A stretch of DNA of 64,000 nt from Viscum album. Taxonomy: Eukaryota > Streptophyta > Magnoliopsida > Santalales > Viscaceae. This document shows, piece after piece, positions 45,044 through 57,050 of the stretch. The translations under genes and the position numbers were made by a program. The number at the start of each line of letters is the position of its first letter. The first letter of the stretch is position 1. The notes below the pieces were generated by a model that was not told the DNA's origin, ran no database searches, and worked only from the letters and a program-made list of their open reading frames with translations. The stretch is from NCBI GenBank assembly GCA_963277665.1, contig OY728163.1:1901918644-1901982643 (forward strand), in the 5' to 3' direction.

Positions 45044-45343
45044 CTAAGCATGGAATGTAGATAACCAATCCATGCCCAAGATGACGTCGTAAGGCCTCGA
45101 CGCCACTACAAGAAGATCCCAGCCGAAGTTCTCGCCTCCTAGAGTAAGCTCACACTGCCGGCACCAGTGCGTAATCGTTGATTCTGCTCCCGTAGGAGTC
45201 TCTAGTCGTAAGGATCGAGCCAACGGCTCCGTCGGAATCTCCGAGCTCCGAACAAGGGTAGCGGGAACGAAAGAATGAATCGATCCTGTGTCTATAAGAA
45301 CTACAGAAAGGGTGGAGTAGACACAGATAGTACCTCGAATCAT
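45044..45343 (-). pseudogene. gypsy-2 aspartic protease
   Basis: Minus-strand frame of 99 codons with the active site VVLIDTGSIHSFVPATLV, in which the catalytic D-T-G is intact, then LRLETPTGAESTITHWCRQC, WDLLVVASRPYDVILGMDWL. The domain itself looks whole but is separated from gag by a stop at about 45346. Confidence 0.88.
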
Positions 45344-46481
45344 CTAGGGTGCGCCGTGGTCGTAGGCCTCCACTGCCTGAAGTTGTGCCTGTATCTGCCC
45401 GCCAGCTCCCTGTGGTTGGGGTGGACCTCCTCGTGGTGGTGGTGGTAGAGCCTCAAAGTGTCGCCCACCACCTGCTGCTCGGCCATCTCCTCTGCCTCGC
45501 CCACCTGATCCCTGCGAACCACCATGATCGACCCTCTACCTCTTCTTGGGTGGCCCCTCAACTGTCTGCTGCTCCTCGACACGACGGGTCGGGCAGTCAC
45601 GAGCCATGTGGCCCTGCCCGCCACATGCGTAGCACTTTCTACCTCTCGTAAGACTAGCTCTACGCTGTGTGCCCCGCAACTATGAGCCAGTGTCCTGAGG
45701 TCGTCCGCCTGGACCCATGTGTCATCCGTCGACTGCCAGCTGCAGAAGACTCTGCTATGTGCTGCCCTGCGGTAGGTCTTGCTGCTGGTGTAGGCTCAAC
45801 AAGAAAGCTCTCAATGAGAAGGGCTTGCTCTAGTACCCCTGCCTGTGTCAGAATGCTGAGGGAGATCAGCGATGCCCTGATCTCATGCCTCAATACCTAC
45901 TCGAAGGTCCGGGCCCGGAATAATGGGTCTCGTACCATGTCTGTCGAATAGTGCGAGAGATCGGTAATTCTCGCCGAGTACTGGGCGACCGTCATGCTGC
46001 CCTGGAGCAGCTATAGAACCTCCTGGATGTGCACCGTACAGAGGGTGGCTGGGACGAACTCTGAGCGGAAGAGTCTCTCAAAGTCCATCCAGAGGAGTGA
46101 TTCCTTGTCGTGCACCTAGAGCATCAAGCTACACCATCTTCCTGCTGCTGCGTGCAGGAGACTTGATGAAAGGATCACCATGAGGTCTGCTGGTGTCCCT
46201 ACCATACAAAAAACTCATACAACTGCCTCCAACCAATCCTCGGCTGCCTGAGGGTTCGTCTCCCCGCGGAACCTGGGCGGTCTCTGATGATGAAACTCGT
46301 GCAGTGCACTAAGGCGACGTGCACTCTCAGCGACTGGGGCTGGTAGAATCAGCGGCTCGGTGGGTAGTGGTATTGTCGGTGCCTCCGCAGTAATAGGGCC
46401 CTACACTGAGGCCTCATCACTCGGTGGGTTGTCGTCACGTACAAAACTTGGAACCCTAGATGGCTGACATCGTGGGGCCAT
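45344..46481 (-). pseudogene. gypsy-2 gag, broken
   Basis: Minus strand. The start ATG is proposed at 46481 (MAPRCQPSRVPSFVRDD), about 270 bp after the primer site. The capsid part can be traced at about 46300-45850 through stops. A CCHC zinc knuckle, KCYACGGQGHMARDCP, lies at about 45640-45590, followed by a Gly/Pro/Gln-rich linker to the protease. The plus-strand open frames 45349-45951 are shadows. Confidence 0.82.
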
Positions 46482-46747
46482 CCTGAAAAGAGACAGGTGC
46501 GCCACGGTCAATACAGTATACCTCGTGAGCTGACACAAGTAATCACAAATAAAATTTGAAACACACATGCAATAAATGTTTTCGTGCACTAAGTCGGAAA
46601 TCAGAAGTCAGGGTCCTGGTGTACGGATACGTCGGCCGCCACACCAACACTGGACTCCATGGACTGATAACCACACTCAATACTCTTAACACTATTGCTT
46701 CAAAAATAAAGAGATCAGAGTCCCGAGTTCTGCGGTAGAACCGAACT

Positions 46748-46759
46748 CCTCTGATAACA
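46748..46759 (-). other. gypsy-2 primer-binding site
   Basis: On the minus strand TGTTATCAGAGG, one mismatch from the initiator-Met tRNA site. Confidence 0.75.
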
Positions 46760-46762
46760 ATG

Positions 46763-49700
46763 TGTCACGAACCGTCCTCGGGGCCCGTGTCGTGACTACC
46801 CCAAGCTCGCCTTCCATAGGCCAGGGGCTGACTACTAACACCAAGGAGTAATTCTCGATAAAAAGGTAAGGAATTTCCTTTATAATGTAAAGAAACACCA
46901 CAGAGTAAAAAAGCAGAAGTAAACACTAAGTAAAACCAGGTACAATTGTATGTGCGGAAAAGTAAGTGGGCCAGAATACAAACCCAAACTGAAAATAAAG
47001 TACAGCTAGAAAGAATGTACAACAACTGAAAGTAAAGCCGCAACGTCGAGATGTCCACTGGAAGTCCCACCTGAAGGGTGGGTAAAGATAGCCTCCTCAA
47101 CTCCATGGGTCTAGCCGTCCGCTCCGAGTACGTCCCGCCCAGTGGTCCACGTACAGGTACTGACCTGCTCCATAAGCCTCCACCACGATCAGCGTTGTCC
47201 ATCATCTGCATCCAACACAACGTAGTGCGGGCATAGCCCATGTAGGGGTGAGTATAAGCTACTCAGTAGGGACCCCGAGACCCCCGAAGGTCTCCCAGAA
47301 TCCATAAAGGATAATCCACAAAGGAAAGTTACAATCACGAAGTAACATCCGACACTACTTAGGTATATGCCCATACTTTTACCTAAGTCATCAATTCTAG
47401 TTCGTCTCCAACATCTGAGCCCACGTACAACCCAGTCCACACAGGAAAACATAACCCATTCCACATAGGAATTCTCAACCCAATCCACACAGGAAAGCAC
47501 AATGTAATCCACATAGGATATCAAGTCAAACTTATCGAAGATAAGATTGAAAGTCAAGACTCAGCTCACACAGTTATACTTCTTCGTAAGACGATAGAGA
47601 TGATCAGATACACTCACTGATTCATCTAAGCCGTCGGACCCACATAGGATTGATAGGTACTAACCCCCGTAATGACCCACACATGATCGATAGGTACTAA
47701 CCCCAGCAATGACCCACACAGGATCTGACCCACACAGGATCGTTATGCGCTGGCCCACACAGGACTGCTGAGCACTGACCCACACCGGATCTGATCCACA
47801 CAGGATCGGTAAGCATTGATCCACTAAGGATCGCCGAGTGCTGTAGTCTTCACTATCGAACACATGAAGGATTCCCGTACAGTCTTTATCATCGTCGCAG
47901 TCACAGCCAACTTTAGGGTTCCCGAAAACAGCAAGCTCGTTTGGGTGGGGTCTACTCCACGAGCCGAGGGGCTGATATATCAACTGACACGAAGTCCATA
48001 GTTGATGTATCCAAAAGTTCTATATCATCAACAAGAACTCAACAACACAGACGACGCGTCAATCGGACACCCGGTCTGAGAGTTATTGGATTTTTCGTCC
48101 CAGGGGCCCAGTTGGTTTTTAAGTCAAAACCAACCCGACCGTACTCCAACTGTGTCCAAACCTTGAGCGGAGTAAGAAAAATGGTCCGTCTCACTAAGAG
48201 GAATCCATCAAAGTCGACGGCACGTCAATCAGATGTCCGGAGCTCAAGTTATAAGTGTTCCCGCTCCGAGGGGCCAGTTGGTTTCGTGTTCAAACCAACC
48301 CGGCTGAACCCAAAGTTCTCTAAAACCTTGAGTGTAATATACTGAAACGACAGTCTGGATCCAAGGATCGTATCGCAGCTGACGGTGCATCGATCGAAGG
48401 TTCGTAGCCCATGTTATGGGCAAAAGACCGAACGAGGTCCGAAAATGGGGTTTTGGGCCCGGACTGACCCGACCCGAACCGGGTCGACTCGACCCAGGTC
48501 CAGGTCTGGCCCGCTTGGGCACGGCGCGGCGCAGCCCAACCCAGCCTGGCGCATGCGTGCGGTCCCTGTGGCCAGCTCAGCCGGTGCCGAGCTGAGCGGA
48601 CAGGGGGGGGGGGGGGGCGCTGCCCCCTTGATTGAAAAACGCGGCCCCCACGTGGGGGGGTCTCTCTTGTAACCAGCTGAGGGTTACGACCCCCGACCTT
48701 CATGGTAACCGTCCGGCTTGGCCGGCCGGTGGGTCACGGCGGGACACCCCCCCCCCCCCACGCGGGTCCCGCCTCCTAGCTCCGAAGGCCGAAAGCCATC
48801 CGTCGCTTCCCCGAACCACCGCGGCCATGGGCCGCGGCCTTGTCTGATCGGTGCGGCGTGATGGCGCCACGACCCCACTCTAGCCGCGGCCTCTTCGAGG
48901 TTCTCCAGCGCGGCGCGACGGCGCCGCGACTTTGTTCAACTTCAACGGCGCGGCGTGACGACGTCGCGCCTCTCCACCCATTCTTCATTATTTCCGTGCG
49001 GTGCAACGGCACCGCGCTGCCTTGCTCGTGCCGCAACAAAATCAAGCATCAAGGGGGGAGGAGAGTCGACCGTGTTTGTGCGGTCTGACCTCCTCCCATT
49101 ATTGCAATAATAGGTGACCCAATTTAGAAAATGATGAACGACAACGAAAAAAAAATATTCACGAACAAAAACAATTAATTCCCTACCTCAAGAGTTGTTG
49201 ATTCGTCGCGGAAAAGAATGTCGCGGAAGAAGGCGTTGCAGAAGAGGGTTCCGTACACGTTGACGGAGATCGTCCGAGGAGGAACGGTGTCTCCCTTCCT
49301 TTTTCGCGGGAGGAAGAAACGAAGGAAGGTACGTCGGTGTCGTAGAGAGGAGAATCGTCGGCGTCGTGGTACACGACATCGCGTCGTCGATCTCCAAGGA
49401 TTCGGCGTTCTTTGTCATCCTTCGTCGGAGGTCGGTGTTCTTCATCGGTGACAGTGTGTTCTTCGTGTTCTTCAAGGAGGAAGAATGTTCTTCGGAACTT
49501 AGAGCTTTCCTCTCTAAATCTTCTCACACAACGAACTAACCTCTCACGAAATAAGACTTTGTCTTATTTAATTAACCCACAAGCCAACATTTCATTTGAA
49601 ATTCAAAATGAATCCAAGAATTAATTATATTGAATAACCTACTCAATTAATTAATTAAGAGTTGACTTCATTTAATGGGGGTGTGGGTGGGTTACATAAT

Positions 49701-50160
49701 TAATAGGGGTTGAGGAAGTTGAAAGGGTGGGGCTCGTGTGGGCCCCAACCCAAAAATATTCTACCTAGTGGAGTAGGATATATTGGGTCCCACTCCAACC
49801 ACTTAGCATAGGTTAACTACTTTAAATAAAAATAAAATTGGTTGCACCATTTTATTTTATTCTTTACTTAACCCAAAATTTTAATAACCACACCCAAGAA
49901 AACGCAACTCCGGAAAAGGTGTTCCTAAGCAATTACAGGCGCTGCGATTCCATCGGTGTCCTCAAGTTTCGATTCCGAGCAACGGTTCAAAAGTTATGAA
50001 AATTCTGCTCGTTCGTTCAGTGAACATACACGATTTAAACTTCAAAAAAAATTTCCAGGCTCACCGGGACTCGGAATCAGGTGCCGTCAGAAACTGCGTT
50101 CTTGTAAAATCACAAAGAAAATTAAGAAAACATTTCCCTTGAATTTTATGGGTATTTACA
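46763..50160 (-). repeat. gypsy-2 LTR (5' LTR in element orientation)
   Basis: 3398 bp; pairs with 38497-41950. It contains the same sequence zones. Confidence 0.9.
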
Positions 50161-50165
50161 TTTTT
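50161..50165. repeat. gypsy-2 target-site duplication, right copy
   Basis: TTTTT, within a nine-T run; pairs with TATTT at 38492-38496. Confidence 0.6.
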
Positions 50166-52512
50166 TTTTAATTTCTTTCATGTCTTGGGTTATACGCTAC
50201 ACCAAAATTAGTTTGTTCTATACTCAACACCGTATTAGCTTGTAGTATACGCAAGACTATTCTTGTATCGTGTTACACACAATTTAAAGTTCGTTTGATA
50301 GTAGTTATTCTACGCAACATTGAGTGTATATATATATATATATATTCAATGTATAAATGAAATATGGTTGTATTCTGTTATATGCAACAACAAAGGAGTC
50401 TTGCACTACACGCAACCCTGACTTGGCTTGCATTACACGTAATTGCGACCTTCCTCAATAACGTGTGTTGTATGCAATACCGGATTTCACTAAACAACGA
50501 TATATTGTTATAATATTATTATGGACTAGACGTTATGAATATTATTAACTAAATTTTGAATTTTATAACATTATTATTCATCATACATATTTTCTAGAAC
50601 ATGGTATGAGAGTAAAATAAATTTTTCGGGTAAAATAAGTATTTTTCAAAAAATGCAGTTTTGCCGCCTTTGGATGGCTTACCCACATTAAATCTTGTTT
50701 TTGACATGTTTATAAGTTCAATCTGAAAAAATAAGATTCTTATTTGGAATGAGGATATAAAAATTTACTTTGGATAAATTTTTCATATTATTCTAATAAC
50801 TTTCATATTTTAATGAATAGTAAAAACACGCTATATTTTAATTAAAAACAACTTTTTCCATCGTAATAATTTATATGGTTAAATTAAAATATTGAATGGT
50901 TTTAAAGTATAAATAGAATATATATTTACAATCTAATATAATGTATGTCATTAGAATTGATTTTACATTGAATTCATAAGTAAAATAATTTCAATCTTTT
51001 ACAATGTTTTAACTTTTAAAACTCGTTTTCTTAAAAACGGGATTAATTTTAAATTAATTTCTGAAACTTTTGTGTATTGAATTTAGATGAAATGGATTCC
51101 ATATTTGGAATCAGTAGGTCCAAATTATGTTAATATGCTACTTTTTATTTTTGGGCATTATGAATAGTAACTACGGTAAATTTTATTTACCACAGTAAAA
51201 GGTAAATCGGGTAATTAAGGATAAATATAATATTATAAAATTGCCATAAAACTTGTCTTAATATAATTAGATGCTTATATTTCATCCTAAGGAATATTTG
51301 TGTTGAAATAGAATCCATTACAACCCACTAGGATGTGATTAAGACCTTTAGTTTATTTTATTTAAAGGAAAATGAAATATGTCTCACTCAAACTTTAAAA
51401 ATTAATGTATTTTTAATATAAGGTTATAGAGAATATAAATTCGGTTATAAATACTCATTTTAAAGCTAAAATGTTTTTATTTATCATGGTAATTTATTTT
51501 TAATTTTTAAGAGTTATTTAATTACCTTATTATCTTATACGTTAATGATGCATAAATTATTTATTTAGTGAAAAATCAATAATATTATTTTTATAGAAAT
51601 AGTAATACATGTTAAAAGGCCCAAAAACCTGACCAAAACTTATTTATAGTTTATATATAAAACATAATAAAGGACTGAATATATGACGGTTTGGAGTCTT
51701 ATAAAAGTGATTATGACACTAATATTATTTTATGTTAAATGATGTCAAAGTTGTCATCTTCATAATTTAATAAATATAACATTTTAAAAGTTGGGTGTTT
51801 TAGAAGATAACTCTGACTAAAAGTATTCTTAAGAATTATATAAGATTTATCTTACTCATAGTATTTTTATTTTTAATTTTTATGTAACAAATAAGTATAT
51901 TTAATAATTATACAAAAATGTTGTAGAAATTATTTTATTAAGAGAATCATCAAATAAATGGTTTTACAAATAGTAAAATAAATATTATATGAAACATTTA
52001 ATGTACTCCATTAATTTTATGGATGAATGTGACATGTTAGGAACCTATTAAAAATTTTAGTTCAAATATATCCTCTTTGTGGATTTTATTTAAATTCAAA
52101 TAATTGAATAGTGTCAAAATTGACACTATTGTTATTTTATAAAAATAACATATTCTTAAATTTTTTAAAAATCACAAAAATATTTAAAAATTATAAATTG
52201 AAATTTATAGAGTCTAAAATTTCATAAAGTATCCAATTATGTAAAATTATGAACACATAAGTGATTATTTATAACCATTTAAAATATAGAATTTTATTAC
52301 CACAAATAAAATTAAATAGATTAAATAAGGATAAATCAAAATGACAAGGTTTAAAATAAGATCAAAAGATGTCTAAATTTGATTTCTCGATGATATTACA
52401 ACCCTATATCATCTAAATTTTTAATTGAGTCATTTTTTCAGGTTTTTATGTGGGGTTTGAATTTATATTAAACAAATATTTTTAGGATTCCAAATGTGCC
52501 CCTCTCCTCCCT

Positions 52513-52520
52513 TATAAAAA
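52513..52520 (+). promoter_or_regulatory. TATA box in LARD 5' LTR
   Basis: TATAAAAA in a C-rich setting (CTCCTCCC before, GGGCACCCCTTCC after) within otherwise AT-rich DNA, followed about 30 bp on by CTTCACACCA. This is a strong candidate for the element's pol II promoter, with transcription starting near 52545. It is conserved in the other LTR. Confidence 0.7.
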
Positions 52521-52759
52521 GGGCACCCCTTCCCTCTTCTCTTCACACCATTTTGAGCCTTTAAACTCAGCCAACATCTGCCCATTTTACTTCCCCAATT
52601 CCCTAGAAATCTTATAGAGGTAATGGTCTTCTCAAAATACCAACTCTAGTGCACTAAGAGGAATTTCAAAGGAGGCACTTCGAGAAAGATGTAATACCTT
52701 CTACCGATTCTTTTAGGTTTCTTCCTTCTTCAACTTCATCTTATTTAGTTGTTTCATTA

Positions 52760-53310
52760 TAAAGTGATAACATCAGTATCAATAATATAATGATATGTTA
52801 TTATATATATGAAACAACCCCATTTAACCTTATATCCATCCTACCAAAAACGAAATCACCGCATGTGCGTACGTACAGAATACTGTCTCCACGTCGTGGT
52901 GTAATCTGTTTTTCCACCACCACCTTACATGGATGTGTATAATGGTGTAGAGAATAACTATATATGATTATTATAACATAATACTGATTCTATGATATTA
53001 TATAATCCACTCCATTTTTAATCAATTAATATGGGAATGATATCATTGCTCGTGCGCACGTACGGATTACCGTCTCCACGACGCGATGAGATTCATTTTC
53101 CATGTTAACAATTAAAGAGTGATTATAAAGTACATATAATTGATAATAATTAGATATATAACATAATAATGATACTGGATTTATGTATATATTATTTACT
53201 TACATCCATTCAATTTAATATGAAAAAAAACAACGTTCATGCGTACGTATGGTCTACCGTCTCCATGAACGGCGTATTTCGTTACACTTATCGATCTATT
53301 ATATAAATTT
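52760..53310 (+). repeat. Three 187-bp tandem repeats in LARD 5' LTR
   Basis: Three diverged tandem units, each AT-rich but with a conserved CpG-rich core of the form GTGCGTACGTACGG-nn-TACCGTCTCCACG. Cores are at 52865-52893, 53052-53080 and 53239-53267, spaced 187 bp. They lie downstream of the TATA box, so probably in the transcribed leader. Confidence 0.85.
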
Positions 53311-54910
53311 ATATTATTAATATATATTATATATAAATCATGTTTTAAATTATGTAAGTAAGTAATCATGATCTAAGTAATCATATGAATAATTACAAGT
53401 CAAAACACCTATGACAAATGAAATAATTTTTTTTTAAAAAGATGCATTAACATGTGATTGACAAATAAACGGGTAATGTAAAGTCGTAAGTGAACCATAT
53501 ATGATATCATAACAATGAATATGATTATGTAATAAGTCAATGACATTATTTAAATCATTATACAGGAGGATCAGATACGTATGAAGCATATCATACCTAA
53601 GGTAAGGGATAATTTTGCAATCTCATTTTTATCCGAGATTGCTTATTCGTAAGTATTTACTGGGGTTATATTTTTCATCCATGTCCATAAAAATGTTTTC
53701 ATTAAGTGTTTAATATTCTCCCATGTATGCTTAAATTCATTTTTACCCATCTTGAATTTTACTTTGTGTTGTGTAAGGAATCTTTCTTTTTTCGAATGTG
53801 GTACTTTTTGACTTTTCCCAACAAAAGTACGAGAAGAATGTTTTTTTAACTTATACGGAATGAACGGATTTTTATGGTTTCATAATTCCATATTTTCATG
53901 AATCTTTCTCTACAATATTTCATGAATATTTTCAACAAAATCATTTTATTTCAAAATTGAATGACATTTTGTGAAAAGAAAATGATTTTCAAGAAGAATG
54001 AATATTTTCCTCAAGAATTCATTTCAAGTGCTTTATCAAAACCATTTTTCATCTAAGATGACATGATTTCATATGTGTATGTTTCAAGTATAATGTCTCT
54101 ATGATTTACATGGTTTCACTTTTCTTATGATGAAATGATATCCATTTATTTTATATGGATTATGTTATGATGGGATGATGTTTATGAAACCCATTTTATT
54201 CTTTGGGTTATGATGAATGATGTATGATTGTTTTGTGGAACAAGTAAGAATGATTTAATTATGAGATGGGTGGGACCTATATCTCCCTCCAATGCATTGG
54301 GTAAAGATTTATATCTCATGAGATAGACATGGATGGAATGGTAAGTTAATCTGGTTCAGTGTTACAGGACTGAAACAAGGAGTGAACTCGATTCAGAAAG
54401 GGACTTTGTCCACAAATATGGTCATGGAAACAATGCCTTGGATACTATGGAAATAATATCATGTGCTTACTGTTTTTACATAATTAAAAGTTTTATTCCC
54501 ATGGTATTTTATCCTGATTTATGTCCCATTATGATCTATTCCTTACGTACTTCCATGTTTTATGTCATTGCTCAAGGTTTTGATGTCTAAACATTATGTT
54601 CATGTTTTTAAGTTCAAATGTATATTGTTTGTTTTATTTTCTCCATACATACCCTTACTGAGCATTTGAGCTCACCCATTATATGTTTTCTTTTCCCCAG
54701 GATATAAAGAAAGGTTTTAGTTAATAAAACAAAAGGTTAATATCTTTATGGGATATGTTGAAGATCTTTCACCATGATTAGAAGATTATGTTCCGAGTTT
54801 CCAAAGAAACTAAACTATTATGGTCCTTGAGTGTTGGTTTTTGTCATGTATTAAGTATTATGAAATAGTATTGTAATGTCCATGTACGTCAAGCTTTGGG
54901 TCTCTATAGT

Positions 54911-54922
54911 TGGTATCAGAGG
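54911..54922 (+). other. LARD primer-binding site
   Basis: TGGTATCAGAGG, the exact initiator-Met tRNA primer site, two bases after the LTR. Confidence 0.9.
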
Positions 54923-55300
54923 AAAGTTTTAGTTAACCTTTGGAAACTAGGATGCGGAAACTTTAGTGAAATCCCTAGAGATATTTCTAAGGTATGACTA
55001 GGGATGTCCCTAAGGTTTAGTATAAATCTAGGTTACAGTCCTAGAGTTATGTTGAAGATCATGAATAACCTAGGGTGAACCTAAGGTGTCATGGATTAAA
55101 GAATGCGTGATATGTTAGACATCCCATAAGTGAATTTTAATGATTATGTGGTTCCTCATTATTTTAACTATTTCTTACACTATGGTTTCTGGTTTTATTC
55201 AATAGAGGGAATGAGAAGGAATTCAGTTAACGTTGATTCCAATGGAAAAATTGGTGGCTGTGATAATCCAAATTGTGTAATGCCTTGAGAGAATGATATT

Positions 55301-55612
55301 GTGATTATTCCGAATCAGTCATCACAATATATGATTGACAAAGTGAACTTTGGTGGTATTCTTAAGTCATCAAATAAGAGGAAGATGGAATTTTATGCAT
55401 GTTCTCATGGTGAGGAGCATATAGAAAGAAAGATTGAGATTTCTAAAGAAGGGAAGAAGAACCTTAATGAATACCTCAAATGGAGGGGAAGATGTTATCT
55501 GTGTGGAGAAAAGGGTTATAGAGTGACAGACTCTTATGGAGTTCAATGTCTTATTTGTGGAGAACATGGGCATTACCCAAATCAATGCCCTAACCTAAGA
55601 GGTTACTTATAA
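55301..55612 (+). CDS. Zinc-knuckle protein fragment in the LARD interior
   Basis: A 103-codon open frame, the only coding-like feature of the LARD. The first half is basic (SSNKRKMEF, EISKEGKKNLNEYL). The second half has two cysteine clusters: CYLCGEKGYRVTDSYG, with an incomplete knuckle, then a full CCHC knuckle CLICGEHGHYPNQC. Such knuckles are typical of retrotransposon gag nucleocapsids, which bind the element's RNA. No capsid, protease or RT motif is present. The start is uncertain: the ATG at 55301 is the first in the frame, and the protein may be only the 3' end of a former gag. Confidence 0.55.
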   Translation: MIIPNQSSQYMIDKVNFGGILKSSNKRKMEFYACSHGEEHIERKIEISKEGKKNLNEYLKWRGRCYLCGEKGYRVTDSYGVQCLICGEHGHYPNQCPNLRGYL

Positions 55613-56257
55613 ATCAAGGAAGGACATAATCCATGACAATCATTGAAGAGGATGTATTGAAGTGTTTATGTATTGGTATTCAATAATAATGTTTTTGAGG
55701 TACTTTTATGGAATATTGGAATATTGTTGTATTAGTCTATTGTGGTTTTCATTAATTTTATGGTATCGGTAACCATGACAAGTGATTCAAATATTTTAAA
55801 AAGCAGATGATATGCACATAATGAATGGATAAGGAGAAAATAATATGTTTGATAGTATTCATGAGATCATGGTTGATATAAGGACTATGGGGTATCATGG
55901 TTTGAGTATATATAATTTTTTGGATTTTGGTATATGGAAAGTGTTAACTTTTTGACTACATTCATGTTTTCACTAAGGTTCAATGGGTATTAATTTTTCA
56001 AGAGAATACATGATTAAGGTATTCACATGTCTGGAATGTGACCAACAATATATATTTTATGATATATGGGGGATAAATGATGGTATTCACATGCTTGGTA
56101 GATGAAATTTCAAGTAATTGTTTTCTTTATACTATAATCATGGACAAACGTATTTTGGATAATCTTAAAGATTGGAATGAATTAAGATAGTATTGTTTAA
56201 GGCTAGAACATGTTTTGATATTATTGCAGGAATGTTATAATAGTGTAGTTTTAGAAA
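55613..56257. other. LARD interior, non-coding
   Basis: AT-rich, no open frame or repeat of note. Confidence 0.5.
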
Positions 56258-56381
56258 AAGGACAACTCATAGGATGGGCGAAAACCTATCGCGTCGGACA
56301 AGGCTGTAGGAATCGAACCCACAACCGAAGTGCAACAGGTCTTTATTACCAACCATTGGCCTACAAGAAGTCCCTTGTTAG
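56258..56381 (-). mobile_element. tRNA-derived SINE-like insertion, minus strand
   Basis: On the minus strand there is a perfect pol III B box GGTTCGATTCC (56309-56319) and, about 30 bp upstream, an A-box-like TAGGCCAATGGTTGG (56349-56363). A T-arm-like stem GTGGG/CCTAC with 7-nt loop surrounds the B box. Composition is more GC-rich than its surroundings. TAGAAA at 56252-56257 and 56382-56387 may be the target duplication. The 3' end is near a T-rich stretch. The family is not identified. Confidence 0.7.
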
Positions 56382-56387
56382 TAGAAA

Positions 56388-57040
56388 CTAGTTTTATTTT
56401 ATTAAGCGGTATGATAGATGAAGTATAAGTCCATTTTTGGATTCATATTAGATTAACCACACTATAGATGGACTTATGTATATTTGATAACTTTTTCTAA
56501 CCTTTTGTTTGATACAGATGGAATGATTCATAATTCTATCACACGATCTGCTAACACTTCATGAATGACAAATTCAACTTCATTTCTTTAAGAGATGAAG
56601 TGGAAATTGTTCAAGGCACGAACAATAGTGTGATTGTACCAAAAATCATGTAAGTATTTCTTTTAATTCATCAACTTTAGGGAAATGATCTTGAAAACCA
56701 AAAATGTTTTCCTAGTGCCCTCATATCTGATGAATAAGATGGTCCCTTAGATCATCACAAATTTATGGCTTTGTGACTATTGGCTTTATCATAGCCATGT
56801 CCTCTACCACTCAACATCAGATCTTGATGGTTATATTTCTCTTCCATATCTATATTTTCACCTATGTTATCCTATGTGTAAACCCAATGATTAATTAATT
56901 TGGGTAACCGTTATGTTTCATACTTTAGTTTTTAAAAGAAAAGTTTTGGTATTCCTTTTTACAATGTGGGTTTCTATGAAAGAATCTCTCATGTAATAAA
57001 ACATTTATAACCTTGAAGAACTTCGAGGGCGAAATTCATT
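56388..57040. other. LARD interior, non-coding 3' part
   Basis: AT-rich, no recognisable feature; leads to the polypurine tract. Confidence 0.5.
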
Positions 57041-57050
57041 TTAAGGGGGG
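57041..57050 (+). other. LARD polypurine tract
   Basis: TTAAGGGGGG followed by TAGAA and the LTR start TGTAACGCCCC. Confidence 0.8.

Larger units (their letters stand above)
38497..50160 (-). mobile_element. gypsy-2: full-length Ty3/gypsy element, minus strand
   Basis: An 11.7-kb chromovirus-like element with 3.4-kb LTRs, primer site, polypurine tract and full domain order gag, protease, RT, RNase H, integrase. It is related to gypsy-1: the LTR ends share TGTCACGACCC, a TAGGCCAGGGGCTGG segment, and the coding parts are similar. It is inserted 32 bp inside the LARD 5' LTR. More catalytic motifs survive than in gypsy-1, but stops are still present. Confidence 0.92.
38465..54908 (+). repeat. 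LARD 5' LTR (split by gypsy-2)
   Basis: The first 32 bp (38465-38496, TGTAACACCCCAAGATTTTA...) and 50166-54908 together match the 3' LTR at 57056-61828; about 4775 bp versus 4773 bp. Very AT-rich, with a TATA-type promoter at 52513, a triple 187-bp repeat at 52760-53310 and no coding gene. Confidence 0.9.

Noticed and set aside
56258..56381. A functional tRNA gene on the minus strand
   Set aside because: A and B boxes are present, but I cannot form a proper acceptor stem or anticodon arm. The SINE interpretation fits better.
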